From assembly GCA_932294295.1 (NCBI GenBank), contig OW028576.1:40311247-40375246 (forward strand): a stretch of DNA of 64,000 nucleotides. The letters run 5' to 3'. Origin of the DNA: Alitta virens (Eukaryota; Annelida; Polychaeta; Phyllodocida; Nereididae). How positions within the stretch are numbered: position 1 is the first letter of the stretch; the number at the start of each line of letters is the position of its first letter. This document shows, piece by piece, positions 31,519-43,739 of this stretch. Under the pieces are notes generated by a model. It had not been told where the DNA came from, ran no database searches, and saw only the letters and a program-made list of their open reading frames with translations. The translations under genes were made by a program, and so were the position numbers.

Positions 31519-32155
31519 CTGTTATTTTGGATGGTCGAAGAAAAACAAATCCTGCATTCAGCAATTTGTTCATTCCATCTTCTAGTATTTCAAGATGGCA
31601 GTCAGAGCAGTTAAAGTAGAGCAAAGGATTCTTGAAAAATATCACATCCGTGTCTGTGTTCAGTGTGGTGAAATTCCAGGAGAGGGCGTCTAAGATAAAC
31701 TGAGTACGAGTGTTCATCTTTTTCAAAAATACCGGACTCATATATGAGCTGTCATCGTTCCCACCGCTGAAGTCTTCATAGACATGACAAGGAACGCCCA
31801 TCGGTGCAAGAACTTGACACGCCTTTTTGGAAAGCGACACGAATAACATGTTTGTGATTCCGAAAGGTCGGATGGAAATTTCCCAAAAGTTTATCGCTAC
31901 GTCGATGAATCCTTGATCGACGAGAGCTAAAATGACGACTCCATCTGAGTTGGCCATCCGCGATAATCGATCATGATAGGCCGTTCCCTTGCCTTCGGAG
32001 AAGTTAGGATGTTTGTAGATGTAGTCATTTTGAAGTAATACTGCCATGCCGTAATATTGTTTATACGAATCCTCATAAACTAGTCTTGGAGTGAGATAAA
32101 GGAAAAACAGGAACATTAGAAACAGGAAAGTCAATTTTCTCCTCCTGTATTTCAT
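31519..32155 (-). CDS. GT77-like glycosyltransferase, first coding exon
   Basis: Minus strand; ATG at 32155-32153, 212 codons plus one base, donor AACAG followed by GTACAC. It sits two bases after an acceptor (TTTTTTACTTTCAG), so a 5' UTR exon lies upstream and was not located. It encodes a short basic start MKYRRRK and a signal-anchor (residues 8-22, FLFLMFLFFLY), then a lumenal catalytic domain. This has DGVVILALVDQGFIDVAINF, SWNFTTLNTDTDVIFFKNP with DTD at 168-170 (metal/nucleotide-sugar binding), and NAGFVFLRPS. This is the GT77/DUF271 'Nucleotid_trans' pattern, expected in the Golgi as a type II membrane enzyme. The donor and acceptor sugar are unknown. No break was found. Confidence 0.88.
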
Positions 32156-32157
32156 AC

Positions 32158-32973
32158 CTGAAAGTAAAAAATTTTAATGTTATAAAACAAGTTTTAAAAA
32201 GTTGGTCATGATTATTTATCATAAATTTGCGAGTTATTTAAGGTTTCTTGTAACAAAAAAAAAAGAAAACAAAGAAGTTTAACAAAAACAACAGATCAAT
32301 TTGGAAAAAAAAAAGATTTTTTCATTAGTCTATTTAAATGAAGCTAACTAATGAGCCTTTTAGAAATTTTGTTTTGGATGTGGTTGGATGGACAGATCAG
32401 GGCTTTATATATATATATGTTTATTATTACACTTCCACTTGAAGTAAAAGGTATATGACATCAAATGAATATCAGTTTGTATAGCTAATTACAATAATAT
32501 AAAATAAAACAGAGGAAGTCCATTAAATTATTTTGCTCCTCCTCATTTAGCAAGTCACACATATTGTCCTTCATTTCTTTAATTGCTTGCATGATGCTGG
32601 TATCCTCATCAGTCAAATGGTAGAGAGTATTGCGAAATGTTTTGATATTCATTACTTCCTCACTTCCTATTTGCACATCCTATATTGCTAATTATGTCAG
32701 GGACCATGCGTCCAAAAAAAATTAATAAAAAAGTCAAAATACATATAATCTCTTTACCTTTGGCCAGGAGACATCCACTAAATTCTTATTTTTACTTTTT
32801 TTTTTTACTTTTTTTTTTTTTTAAATATGAGTTTTAGGGGGGCATCCAAGTCAGCGTTTTTTGAAATAAGAACTTAGAACTTTTTTTATTTCATTTTATT
32901 TATTTACTGCTTATTGTTGTTCCTTGTAATTTGCTGCTTTTGTTGGTTTTATTCAATTTGGTCAAATAAATTC

Positions 32974-33008
<35 letters not shown>

Positions 33009-34257
33009 GATGGGACAGGTTTGATTTGAAAATTATGTGCATAAGTTTTACAAATATTGCAATAAACTTCAAATATTGATAGGTTCAATTAACTGTATAA
33101 TTAAGTGATAATATTCTCTCCTGATAGAGTGTGACTGATGCATTCAGCTTGACAATGACTTATTAGTCGATATGCAAATAATTTACACATGAATGAACAA
33201 CGATTGACTAAATCAAACGAAGTCAACAAAAATTGACATTTTATGAAAGTGCAAATAGAGTTATCAATCTACGGCTAATATATATATAATATATATATAT
33301 GTATATCACTTAAATTTGTCACAATGACCATGTAATGAAATTTTAACTGTTTTTATATATTGTATGGTAACAATGATTTTATCATATTTTGAAAGTATAT
33401 TCTGTAAATAACTGTTATCTGTGTCAGGTATACCAAATACAATTTTGTGTATAAAATGCTTTATATAATTTCCAGTATACGCATGGCAAGCAAATTCATT
33501 ATTCTAGGGCAGCTCATATGCCACCAGCTGCTTGGATGTCCAAATGTTTAAGAACTTAAATTCTGAGTTCATCAGTGATATAATTCTTAACATTCTTGCA
33601 AGTTTTACCACGCTTTACCCAAATTGGCATTTTAACTCAAAATTCCATACGTTCAGTCATGTTGATTTAGGTTCCGTTTAATTGGATTGATACTTCATGT
33701 TTTAACTTAATTTGATTGGCTATCAACAGTAATAAGTCATACTTTTGATCCGCTAATGTTTGGATCCACTTCAGTAAGTAGCTTCATTCAGATGCATGGG
33801 CTTGGTGAACTGGATTACATAATGCATATGCAAACATGCAAATTGACCTTGACACTGTAGAGGGGGGGGGGGGGGTGATAAACATGAATGTCAGAATTTT
33901 AATGAGAAACTATCCTAACTTTGTTAAGGTTCCAAAACCCTTTCTTTTAGTTTTGATCCCTCCCAAGCCTCGTTGAAAATTTTCTCCTTTACGAAGAAAT
34001 TTAGCGATTTTCGCAACTTTAAAGGTCAGCGATATTTATGCAATCAACTTATATTTCTTTAATAATGAGATATTTGGATTGTACTGGTAAAGAGCTTTAA
34101 AATGAATACCAATTGAGGGGGTCTGTGATATAATTGAATAGTGCATTATTTCATAGACCCCCTAAATTGGCATTCAATCCATGGAGAATTGACACATAAA
34201 CCACTGCAGTCTTGGTTGGTGCTATGAATATTACTTTAAATTGAATGAATTGTTTGT
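32158..34257. other. Region upstream of the GT77-like gene, repeats
   Basis: It presumably holds the 5' UTR intron and promoter of the minus-strand gene, but neither is identifiable. A minus-strand frame at 32676-32485 (EEVMNIKTFRNTLYHLTDEDT) follows an acceptor-like ATATAG and looks like real old coding sequence, unrecognised. A (CT)n microsatellite is at 32972-33008, a poly-T tract at 32800-32822 and a poly-G run at 33861-33876. Confidence 0.45.
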
Positions 34258-34520
34258 TGGGTAGCCTAGTGGGTAAGGCATTAGCCTGTTAGAAAACTAA
34301 CTAACTACTCTGAAGGTCTCGGGTTTGATCCCTGGCACAGGCACTCTTCATGTGCTAGATAGCTGGATGTCAGTATCGCGAGACATTAACCATAGTGGCT
34401 TGAGTAAGTTGAAGACCCACCCCTGAGGTAAATGTTTAAAATGGTATGGACTCGAACCATATCATCCCATCATTACATCTGACTCTGATATCTGGTTATA
34501 TAACCTGACTAAGCCTCTGA
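34258..34520 (+). mobile_element. tRNA-derived SINE
   Basis: The head has A-box-like TAGCCTAGTGGGTAAGG and B-box-like GGTTTGATCCC. The body includes 'gaggtaaatgtttaaaatgg', 'tatggactc', 'atcatcccatcattacatct' and 'gactctgatatctgg'. The same body appears at 20466-20605, 54629-55080 (interrupted) and 56826-56900. Confidence 0.75.
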
Positions 34521-35830
34521 CCAGTAGAATTGATGTAATACTTAAATGACCTTCCCGCTTAATTCACAAAATTGCCAGCAAATTTAAATATTAGGATGTA
34601 CAAAATCTGCTTTGGTTGTGAAGGAGTGTTCCCTACCCATGTAAAGCCTTAAGTGTAATAGTAAAAATATAAAAGGAGGGCATTTCATGGACCAGTATAC
34701 AAGAAGTGTGGCATTTGTCAGAAATAACATGGTTATAATGTTATAATATGTAAACTTGTGTATGCGACAAACAATGTGAGTGGACATGGCCTATAAAGAA
34801 GACAAATATCAGGGCTAGTACTGGGTTTATCTGGCAATTTAAATAATGCATGTAGCATAAGAAGTTAAACAGACTTCTATGCAACATACCTAATCTTTGA
34901 CCAGCAAGTAAAATAACAATTGACTCAATAGATATGTGCCCATAATAATAACAAATGCCCTTATTGATAAGCAATGCTTGTATAGGGATAAATTAGAAGT
35001 TGAAAATTCTTGGCTATTGTAATCCTAAATGCCCAGGCCCACTGTCAAACTATTATTTCAAGTTAAGGGTTTGCGTGACAGATTCATATGTTTGAACTAT
35101 TTCATAGTTTTTAACAATAATATGTGAGAAGAACATTGATGAAGAACTTAACTAGATGGGGTGGGGGGGGGGGGGGTAGTTTTCATAAAAGCCTAAGAAT
35201 GTACTTGGAACATTTTAAAATTAAGTGACTGAATAATTTTTGGTATGTAAAAGGACGGGATAAAGAGAGCGATATATATGTCTATTCGGGCTCATTTAGT
35301 CTCAAAATTGAGTTATTATAATGTGAATAAAATTTTAAATACAGCAATGTTGGTATTCAAAGTAAAGCTTATTTTTCACTGAATACAGTCATGTGCATAC
35401 TAACTTTCTTTGTTCCATTATAAAGGAAATATGACGAACCGCGACTTCACACAAATGCTACAAATTCTTTCAGATTGACTAAGCATTCAATCAGTCTTGG
35501 GAGAGATCAAAAATAAAGATACAGGCATGTGTTATACCTTTTTGGAAATGGTATTTCAGCCTTAGCAAAACCTGGGCGGTTTACATTTGAAATTCTGAAA
35601 TTATTATCTTCTATGTATTATCACCTCCTCTATTGACAGATACCTCACATACCCTGCCCTAATCCCACCTGCTAATTTGCTTACGTAACAAGAGCACAGT
35701 TTAGCTTAGTGGATATAGTGAAGAGTCCAACATTGAGTTTTTTGGGATGACGGAAGTTATTCGTCGAAGCCAATTTCTTTACATCCCACAGAAGTCTGTT
35801 GGACATCGTACTATCCATTGATTATATTCT
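34521..35830. other. Intergenic, no gene seen
   Basis: Only short frames. A poly-G run (35164-35176) and AT-rich DNA. Confidence 0.45.
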
Positions 35831-35930
35831 CCACATCATCCAACATATACTACAGCCATCCAATATACACGGCAGCCATTTAACATACAATGCTGCCGTC
35901 CAACATATTCTGCAGTCGTTGAACACACAT
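35831..35930 (+). repeat. 20-bp imperfect tandem repeat, ~5 units
   Basis: Units of the form CAGCCATCCAACATATACTA recur five times with substitutions. A single further unit (CTGCAGCCATCCAACATGCA) is seen near 39760. The array abuts the decayed LINE. Confidence 0.7.
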
Positions 35931-36940
35931 TGCGCAACCATCAATTAGAACCGGTTACAGAATACCATGCGAATAAAGTGATCAGTAAATTTGCCCCTAA
36001 AAGTAGTACTGGCAGAGATGGATTGTCCGTTAAATTTATAAAGCTTATCAAAACAGTTGATGGCACCTTTGACGAAATTGGTAAATCATACACTCTTAAG
36101 AGGTGTATTTCTAGATATACTGAAAGTGGCCAAGATTGCTCCAATTCATAAGAAACTGCCAAGAACATGTAGTATTGAATAAAATCTCCCACATCAATTC
36201 CGCCCACTCTGTCAAAGACTTTTGAGAAAATTATGTTAGAGCAGTTACAAAATCACTTTACTACGAGTAATGAACTGTACTATGTTGGACAGTATTGATT
36301 CCGGAATGGACCTTCCACTAAATATGCAGTCATGGAAAATGTAGACAGGATTATAGATGAACTTGAAAATGGCAAACTGTCTTTAAATATTTATCTTGAC
36401 CATTGACAGTAATATATTGTTTTACAAATTATCAACTTACTTCACAGCATATGATTTATGTAATACTTATTTACAAAACCGTCATCAGTACGTTAATTAC
36501 AATAATGCTAAATCGTACCTCTTATAAGTCAAAACAGGAGTTCCTCAGGGATCCATACTAGACCTTTCTTTTTCCTAGTTTATATAAATGATTTTTATAG
36601 ATCCTTTTCTTTAATTTCACCATTTATGCGGATGACACTATTAGGAAGTCTAGAACAATCTACTTCAACAAGATCAAAATACGTCAAATTACTTATAAAC
36701 AATTAAATACCTTAAGTAAATAACTGACTAAAAAGCAAATAAACTTTCCGTGAATGTTGATAAGACCAGCTTCATGATATTCCATTCCCCAAACAAAACT
36801 ATACCAGTATAAAATCGAAACATTTAATATTATAACAATTAAGCAAAACAGGCAATATGATTTTCTAGGAATTGTTATTGATGAAAATTTGAGCTGGAAA
36901 CCACATATTGAACAAGAGTATTCTTTTTCAGAAAAAGAAT
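35931..36940 (+). pseudogene. Decayed non-LTR (jockey/CR1-type) reverse transcriptase
   Basis: Recognisable blocks in changing frames: LEPVTEYHANKVISKF and SSTGRDGLSVKFIKLI (finger region), PTLSKTFEKIMLEQLQNHF, FRNGPSTKYAVMENVDRII, LNIYLD, TGVPQGSILD, VYINDFYRS and a ruined YADD region (AYADD-like bases near 36625), then NLSWKPHIEQ near 36890. There are many stops and shifts. The 3' part is interrupted by the solo LTR at 36951. Confidence 0.8.
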
Positions 36941-36950
36941 AGATACCTGG

Positions 36951-37404
36951 TGTGGTGTGTAGAATGCCAGCAGCACTAGGCCTACTGTAATGTCTTAAAG
37001 ATGATGAATAACTCAGATAACACAGAGTATAGCTTGGCATAGAAAGGGTGGCTTTAATCCAAAGTATATGTATAATGTACAGCACAAGGTAAAGTTCAGC
37101 TACAGCTGACAAAACTGAATTTCTTCTCCCAAACCCAAGAATATCAAGAGCCCTTTTTCCAGGGGTCTCCATTCTATTGGCTATTCCCCTTCAGTGCACA
37201 TGTACATGGCTTCATACTATTGGCCTGTGCTTTGGGGTGGACAGGAGTCACAACCCTTAAGTCATTCTTAAGTCTCTTTATGTAAGACCTTTATTAAGGC
37301 TCTAAATTCTTGAGGTTTAAGTTATATCTTTTAAGTTGTATTCTTTTATCCTTTAACTATATTTCCTTATAAATTGATACTCTGAATATTTTAAATACAT
37401 GACA
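36951..37404 (-). mobile_element. Solo LTR related to the large retroelement
   Basis: On the minus strand it begins TGTCATGTATTTAAAA and ends TACACACCACA. It shares long stretches with the 439-bp LTRs: the AGCCACCCTTTCTATGCC / AAGCTATACTCTGTGT block, the CCCCTGGAAAAAGGG block, the AATAG..AGCACAGGCCAATA block and a GTGCACTG block. At ~454 bp and clearly diverged, it is an older relative left by LTR-LTR recombination. No clear target duplication was found. Confidence 0.8.
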
Positions 37405-38290
37405 CTACAATGTAAACACTTTAATACAGTATGATGGCTACTGCCTTATTGAGACCAGTGTTTGTGTACACTCCATTCTTTACTCAGAATTTTACAAATG
37501 TATTTATTTATCGTATAAATCTCTAAATTCTACACATTTTCCTGAACATTTCAGTCTTTATTTGACGAAAATCGGACCAATATCACAAGAGCGGCAGCCT
37601 TTTAAAATATATGAATACCTATGCCATAGCGTAGACACATCCCTAGCCCCGGTGTGTGGCCACAGGACGGTGCTCGGGAATATGCTGTATTTGATTAAAA
37701 TTAACACTATTTGACAATAATTTGATGTCTCACTTCTAGACAGCTGGAATTCATCACATTATTTTACGGTTTAGGCTAATAACATGACACAGTTCTATAC
37801 TTGATAAGGCCTAGGCCCAGGCATAAAAAGGAGAAGGAAAACAAAATTCACAACTTTTGATTGAAACATTACAATTTGATATGATATACAAGAGGGCTTG
37901 ATAATAGCTACCCAAAGTCTTTTTGAGCCTCCTCACTCTGTTTTACATTTCTCTACTTCTTTTCTTGTAATGAGAGTGAAAGAAACAGTTCTGAGTTCTT
38001 AAGCCGTGGCCAACATTTTCGGGCACTTTAAAATAGGCCTACTTTGATTTTCGTCATGTTTTTTACTTTGCTGCATTTTTTCTTGAATTTATTTTTTAAA
38101 GGGACCATATTTACTGTTCTGAAAAGGCATATGTACAGTAGCCGTGCATGTTTGGCTGGCACAATTAGAGTGAAGGGCCACAAGGTTCTAAATGAGTTTG
38201 ACCCTTGTGACCTCAAAAATGTCAAAGTCACTTTTTGAACTCATTATAAAGGTTTTCTTCCAAGATATATGACCTATAGTTTCATGTGTT
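37405..38290. other. Intergenic, possible LINE 3' remains
   Basis: The sequence after the solo LTR may continue the interrupted LINE, but no motif is certain. Otherwise no gene. Confidence 0.35.
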
Positions 38291-38293
38291 AGC

Positions 38294-38394
38294 TCTACAT
38301 GGCCAGATGTGCCACGCGCGTTTTCTATGAGAAGGATAAACGCATGGTTTTTAGCTAATTATAATGTGGCAAAACCATGCGTTTTCCATGTAGA
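38294..38394. repeat. CACGTGCGTTTTCC-type palindrome, copy 1
   Basis: Inverted arms: CTACATGGCCAGATGTGCCA..GCGTTTTC on the left, and GCGTTTTCCATGTAG on the right. The middle shares TTTTTAGCTAATTATAATG with the copy at 49387-49584. It is non-coding. Confidence 0.75.
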
Positions 38395-38424
38395 ACTGAA
38401 TCTGATGAGACGATTGAATTTGAG

Positions 38425-38590
38425 CGGGAGTGTCCGCTTATATAAGCTCCCAGGATTAGGGGCAAGGAAGTGCCCCCTGATTGGCTAGCTGATGGTCAAG
38501 AGACCAGAACGCTTCCTGGCCATACAGGAAGTGGCTAGCAAGAAGAAACCAATATGGCTGCCCAGTGACTTTAACCAAATTTACATGGTA
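38425..38590. promoter_or_regulatory. Promoter-like cluster (weak)
   Basis: A GC-richer patch in AT-rich DNA with TATA-like CTTATATAAGC (38438-38448), an inverted CCAAT box (GATTGGCT) and an ETS-like CAGGAAGTGG. No gene downstream on either strand could be attached, so this is a guess from motifs. Confidence 0.2.
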
Positions 38591-40182
38591 CGTAAATCTC
38601 ATTTATACCATCTGACATAAAATAAGGAAAGCAAATTATTTCCTGTTTTGATAACTCATGATGTAGGGAATTAGACAGTGATATTATAAAAATGTCAACT
38701 GTTCGTGCATCCGGTTACTGATCAATCAATCTGAATTATCATATCGTATTAATTAACATTCCATGTTGTTTACTTGCTCATGACGCAGCGTCTTAGTGGC
38801 ACGTGCGTGGATATTAGAGATTTCAAAAGTGAGATACCATTGAAGATGCATAAGAAAAAAAATGTTTGTGCTAAAAACAGATTTAAAAAGCTTATTACTG
38901 CTCTTCAAGATTATGTTTGTCATAAAGCTTGGCAAATAATATTTTTTTGCTAAATCGTCTGAGATTATATCTTCACAGAGGGCGCTGCAGTGACATGACA
39001 GGTGCGCCACCGTGTATACAATAAATATCCTGAAATATACGATTTTTAGCTCTTAAATTTGTAAAGTAGCACTAATATAGTGGATTTATTTTATTGTAAC
39101 AATTCTAGATCAAAATAAAACGAACAAGGTCCATTTCTTAAAAAAAAAACAGCCGTCAAGTTTGTTTTATCTTAGACGAATTGTGTGTGGACTATTTGTA
39201 CAACGTCAAAAAAATCTATAATCTAACATTTCTCGGCTTCTACTGGTCAGATCTTCACCAAATTTGGTTATTAAGTTGCGCTTTTGTATCGGTTCTAATG
39301 GTGTGTCATTCATGGCTGTACTCCCAAAACTGTACAAAAATCGAAAGTTAAAATAGTGTTACAGTTTTTGGCCAAATTTCCCTTTGTGTTTTATTCAGAA
39401 GTCTATTCAGGAGCACTGTGTTACTTGTCAAACATCGCATCCCGAAAATGGTTAACACAGCAACCTCAAATATCATTGAAAAACTATACACAGTTTCCAC
39501 GGATTTGTCTATTATCTACAAAGAGATGTTGACATGCAAAATTCAAAATGCTATGTATTTGCATAAAATAAATAGGAAAAATGCTAAATAAGCATTAACC
39601 GCGAAACGCATTTAGATAATCATAATATATGGTGGCCCTCATGCTAGTGGCATCAAATGCCTTATAGCGGGTCTCCATGAGCTCTGATAATATATTTTGT
39701 GTATAATTCATACTGTACTGTATTTATGTTCTGATAAAAGCCTTCTGTATCTGTATACTCTGCAGCCATCCAACATGCACCTATGTTGGATGACCATGAA
39801 GCATAATTGTCAGTTTCTGAGTAGCTACGGTTGAAAATTTTGTTTGTGAGTAAAATTTGTATGTATAAATAATTTTAACGAGGTTGCTGTAAAAATGGTA
39901 GGGTACGCCATGTTTGATGCAATGTATACATTTTCAAGTTATGATGCGTTTGAAATATTTGTATCGTGGTATCATTATGATATTTGATTAGTTAATTGCT
40001 ATCGTTTAATATTAATTAAACATTAAATTTTCTAATGTTATTGTTGTATCATGTTGATCTCATTATTTTTTTTAATGATTTGATTCTAATCCCAGACGAC
40101 ATTGGCTGAAAATCGGCTAGATATGAACTCAACGACATTTTATGGCCTCTGAATGATGCAAATTTACTACTATTATATTCAT
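38591..40182. other. Intergenic, no gene seen
   Basis: No frame with a recognisable product. One stray unit of the 20-bp repeat near 39760. Confidence 0.4.
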
Positions 40183-40507
40183 ACCCAGATAGCACTGGGC
40201 AGGGGCCTAGCTCAGTGGTAGCGCTCTGGGCTTCCAACCGCTGGGTCCCAGGTTCAATTCCCGGTCTTGCCTAAGTTGGATGGCTGTTTCATCCTTCGTC
40301 TCATTGCCATGGTCCCTGCCTGTCCTAATTAGCCCATCAGGTGCAGAAATACATGACGTAAAGCCCTAATCCACCACCACCACCACCCAGATAGCACTCC
40401 ATATCGGGCCAGCAGCATTTTCATATCAGCCGCCTTCGTTACAACATCGTATTAACATCGCTGACATCGTGCCGACATTGGAACGATTTCGAATACCGTC
40501 TGGGTAA
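40183..40507. mobile_element. CCCAGA-terminal MITE split by a SINE
   Basis: The MITE begins ACCCAGATAGCACT at 40183, is interrupted by the SINE, resumes with the same 14 bases at 40385-40398 and ends GAATACCGTCTGGGTA near 40507. The two ends are inverted (CCCAGA..GG/AGCA) and each is flanked by TA. Related copies are at 52928-53041 and 55281-55400 (shared ATCGGGCCAG and GACATCG motifs). Confidence 0.75.
40199..40384 (+). mobile_element. tRNA-derived SINE with 14-bp target duplication
   Basis: The head GGGGCCTAGCTCAGTGGTAG (A box) and GGTTCAATTCC (B box) are tRNA-like, but the acceptor stem does not pair, so it is not a tRNA gene. The body ends in a CCACCA-type simple tail. The 14-bp duplication ACCCAGATAGCACT lies on both sides (40183-40196 and 40385-40398). 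Confidence 0.85.
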
Positions 40508-40967
40508 TACATATTATTAATACTAAAGCATACATAGTACAATCATGACATTATATTTTGCTCATAAATTCTATGAAAATAACTAAATGGTCATTACATT
40601 TTGTTGGAGTACTGCCCGAATGACTGTCTGCGCTTGTTTTCCATAATGAAATGTATTCCATTATATTATCAACTTCAAGCATTATCCAGAAGATGAAATA
40701 ATCATGTTTATAAAAATAATTTTCCAATGTTAATAATATCCATACTCGTTTGACTATCAATTGACTCATTTAAAATATGTTACACTGAGAGGTTGAATGC
40801 TGAATATATATTTAACTTTTTAGTGTTTACAGCTCAATAAACGCAACTTGTTAAAACTTGTCAAATAGTTTCATGAGGAACATCTGTTCATTTCACTGAA
40901 AATGAGTAATTCAGTTTTTATCGGCGATGAATTACGCCATTCAGTTATATTAACCTTCTTTTTTTTT
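40508..40967. other. Intergenic, no gene seen
   Basis: AT-rich, short frames only. Confidence 0.4.
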
Positions 40968-41350
40968 AAAGCTGTCAAATTTGCGATTTTGTAAGACTCA
41001 ATCAAATAGTTCATAAATAATTTTTATTAATCAAGGCACACTAAATTTGTGTGATCCAATGATTTTATCAGACATTTTATTACTAAAAATTTGATAAATC
41101 ATTCATTGAAGAAAATCCAGACCAAAACATTGGAAACACAATGGAAATGACATCATCACCATTGTTTAGTATTTCGATGTCATCACTGGGTTTGGTTACA
41201 TATTGAGTTTTTGATGGCATGAAAAACTTATATTTATATCATATATTGTAAATTAAAACTAAATTGTTGACCAAAAATGGGCATGTAATGGTAAAATGTA
41301 TCATGGAACAAGAAGGCAGTATTTATATCATTACTTTTATGTGCAAATAT
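40968..41350 (+). mobile_element. TTAA-MITE copy, decayed ends
   Basis: It shares most of its length with 53334-53732 (GCGATTTTGTAAGACTCAAT, CCAGACCAAAACATTGGAAA, GTCATCACTGGGTTTG, TTTTTGATGGCATGAAAAAC). The left terminal repeat has lost a few bases and the right end is diverged. Confidence 0.75.
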
Positions 41351-42827
41351 GATGATTGCGGAAAAATAACAGGAAGTCAAGATTAGTAGTTAGGAAGGCT
41401 GTAAAATTGTGTGCACATATAATCCCATGAAATGATACAAAGACTGCTGCATGGCCCTAGACGCATGGCGAACTAGACACTAATGAGGGTCATGCTTGCT
41501 TGGCAATATTAATAGATAACTGTTGCTGCCAATATCCAGTATCTGCCGAGATTGCATATTGGGCAGGATATTGTGTCCTTTGGGCGGATAAGCAGGTCTT
41601 TGGATGACGAGCTAGCTTTTGGGCTGGCTCGCCAAAATCCCTTATAGTATGACTTATTCAAAAGAATATATAGTCTTTGGGCTGGTGACAAATTCTAATA
41701 TCATTCACTGGCTTTTCCCAGAAGGTTTTGCTTAGTGCGTTCCGTAGACTTGGTTAGACCCTGCACAATTTAAACATGACACAGAATAAATTGTAAGATA
41801 TTCTTATATACTATTCACTGGCGAATCCAGCCCTGACTCTACAGGGGGGGGGGGGGGCAAGTCTCTATGGGGTGGGAAATTAAGGCTGCGCCAATGCCCC
41901 TCCCCCCCTCCCGGGATCTGCCAGTGATACTATTGTAATATATTCTTATATTTTGTATATAAGAAATCAGTTGTATTACTATTCAATTTTTTATTATATT
42001 CTGAACTGCTGGATACAGTAGCAATTTTGGCATAGATTGTGTAAATGTCTGATTCAATATTTGTACTATATGTTTAAATTACTTAAAATTAATCATATAA
42101 TTTTAAAGAAAAATCGAAAATTATTTTTATAAATATATTTGTTGTGAATACCATAAAGATTACACCACAATGAAAATGATGAATATGCGCAGTTAAAGGC
42201 AATTAAAGTCTCTGATTATAATTACTTGATTTATAACATTTTATTATATTAATCCATAATTCTTCTTTCAATATTTTGGGAGAGCAAATAATCAGTGTTC
42301 TTCACCCCACAACACCTTATAGAAGTGAATTAAAAAGCAATTAGAAGTATAAACTGTAAAATGCCATATATGGAGGAAAATGGAGGAAAATCCAATGTAT
42401 ATAATGTAAATAATTGTAAATACTACACATTCTACTCAGTCGCAAACTATGCAGATGAAAATGGATCTGGAACAGAGGAAGACCACCTACTTCAAGAATA
42501 ACTAAAGCTAAAGCTTCTACAATAGAAGATAAAACTGTTTTAATATTTATATTTATTTAATTTATTTGAGATATATATATGTTGAGTCCCACTCACTCAA
42601 CCAATAGGGCTGTCTTGGTACTAATTCTGAAATTTATTAAATTACTGATTGAAAGTTTTATATTTTACTAGTGCTGATTGCAACACAAAAGATTTGTTTC
42701 TTCATATTGACAGAAGTATTTTACATTTTGATACGAGTATATACGTATTGCAGGAGGCACATAATTTACACTATAGAAATTGTGTTAATAAACCAAGATA
42801 TGCATTTATCTGATCTGGCACCATACA
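41351..42827. other. Intergenic, no gene seen
   Basis: Poly-G/poly-C runs near 41845 and 41905 with related flanks (TTCACTGGCGAATCC and its rough complement GGATCTGCCAGTGA), so a small inverted repeat at 41815-41930. Otherwise AT-rich. Confidence 0.45.
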
Positions 42828-43275
42828 AATTTATTATTATTATCATCATTATTTGCAAATACTCCCATCTTTATTTCATTGTGTGATATTAATATGCTTT
42901 GCAATAAACTTATAATTAATATTATAATTATTATTATCATCATTATTTGCAAATACTCCCATCTTTATTTCATTGTGTGATATTAATATACTTTGCAATA
43001 AATCTATTATTATTATTATAATTATTATTATCATTATTATTTGCAAATACTCCCATCTTTATTTCATTGTGTGATATTAATATGCTTTGCAATAAACTTA
43101 TAATTAATATTATAATTATTATTATCATCATTATTTGCAAATACTCCCATCTTTATTTCATTGTGTGATATTAATATACTTTGCAATAAATCTATTATTA
43201 TTATTATAATTATTATTATCATTAATATTTGCAAATACTCCCATCTTTATTTCATTGTGTGATATTAATATGCTT
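42828..43275. repeat. 94-bp tandem repeat with 188-bp two-monomer pattern
   Basis: The core ATTTGCAAATACTCCCATCT starts at 42851, 42945, 43039, 43133 and 43227, exactly 94 bases apart. Spacers alternate: type A (TGCTTTGCAATAAACTTATA) after copies 1 and 3, type B (TACTTTGCAATAAATCTATT) after copies 2 and 4. This makes an A-B-A-B higher-order array. ATT microsatellite sequence fills the rest, and a (TA)n run follows at 43291-43316. Confidence 0.9.
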
Positions 43276-43739
43276 ACTGGGTATTCATTTCATATATATA
43301 TATATATATATATATAAATACATGCCTTTAGCATGAATAAAGATTATTATTATTATAATTATTAAAACTTATATTACCACATGGATTGTTTGTACCCATG
43401 TAACCTACATTTATTTATTCAATATTAATAAAAAACAGATACAAGATAAAAATGCACATATTGTGCAATAAAATCCCACTATTGCAATAATTATAAACAG
43501 CACAATTTTTCATCAATACATTTTGTAATTAAATAATAAATTCATTGCAATGTTTCCAATAAATGTTGTAATCATTTGGAAACATTGCAATGATTCTATT
43601 GACTGAATTTAGGCATTTCACACATAAAGCACACTTTGTATTCTTAATCCTTTATTCTTTATCCAATGAAATGTTACAAATAACTATTCTGGGTTGAAAT
43701 CTGCCGTTCCGCAACAGGTAACATGCTGTTTAAGGCCAC

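Noticed and set aside
36693..37172. 159-residue minus-strand frame
   Set aside because: It lies almost entirely within the solo LTR; no protein character.
40201..40275. tRNA gene
   Set aside because: A and B boxes are present but the acceptor ends do not pair, and it continues into a SINE body with a 14-bp target duplication.
42837..43275. CRISPR array
   Set aside because: Repeats are long and AT-rich, spacers are themselves repeated, and the genome is animal.
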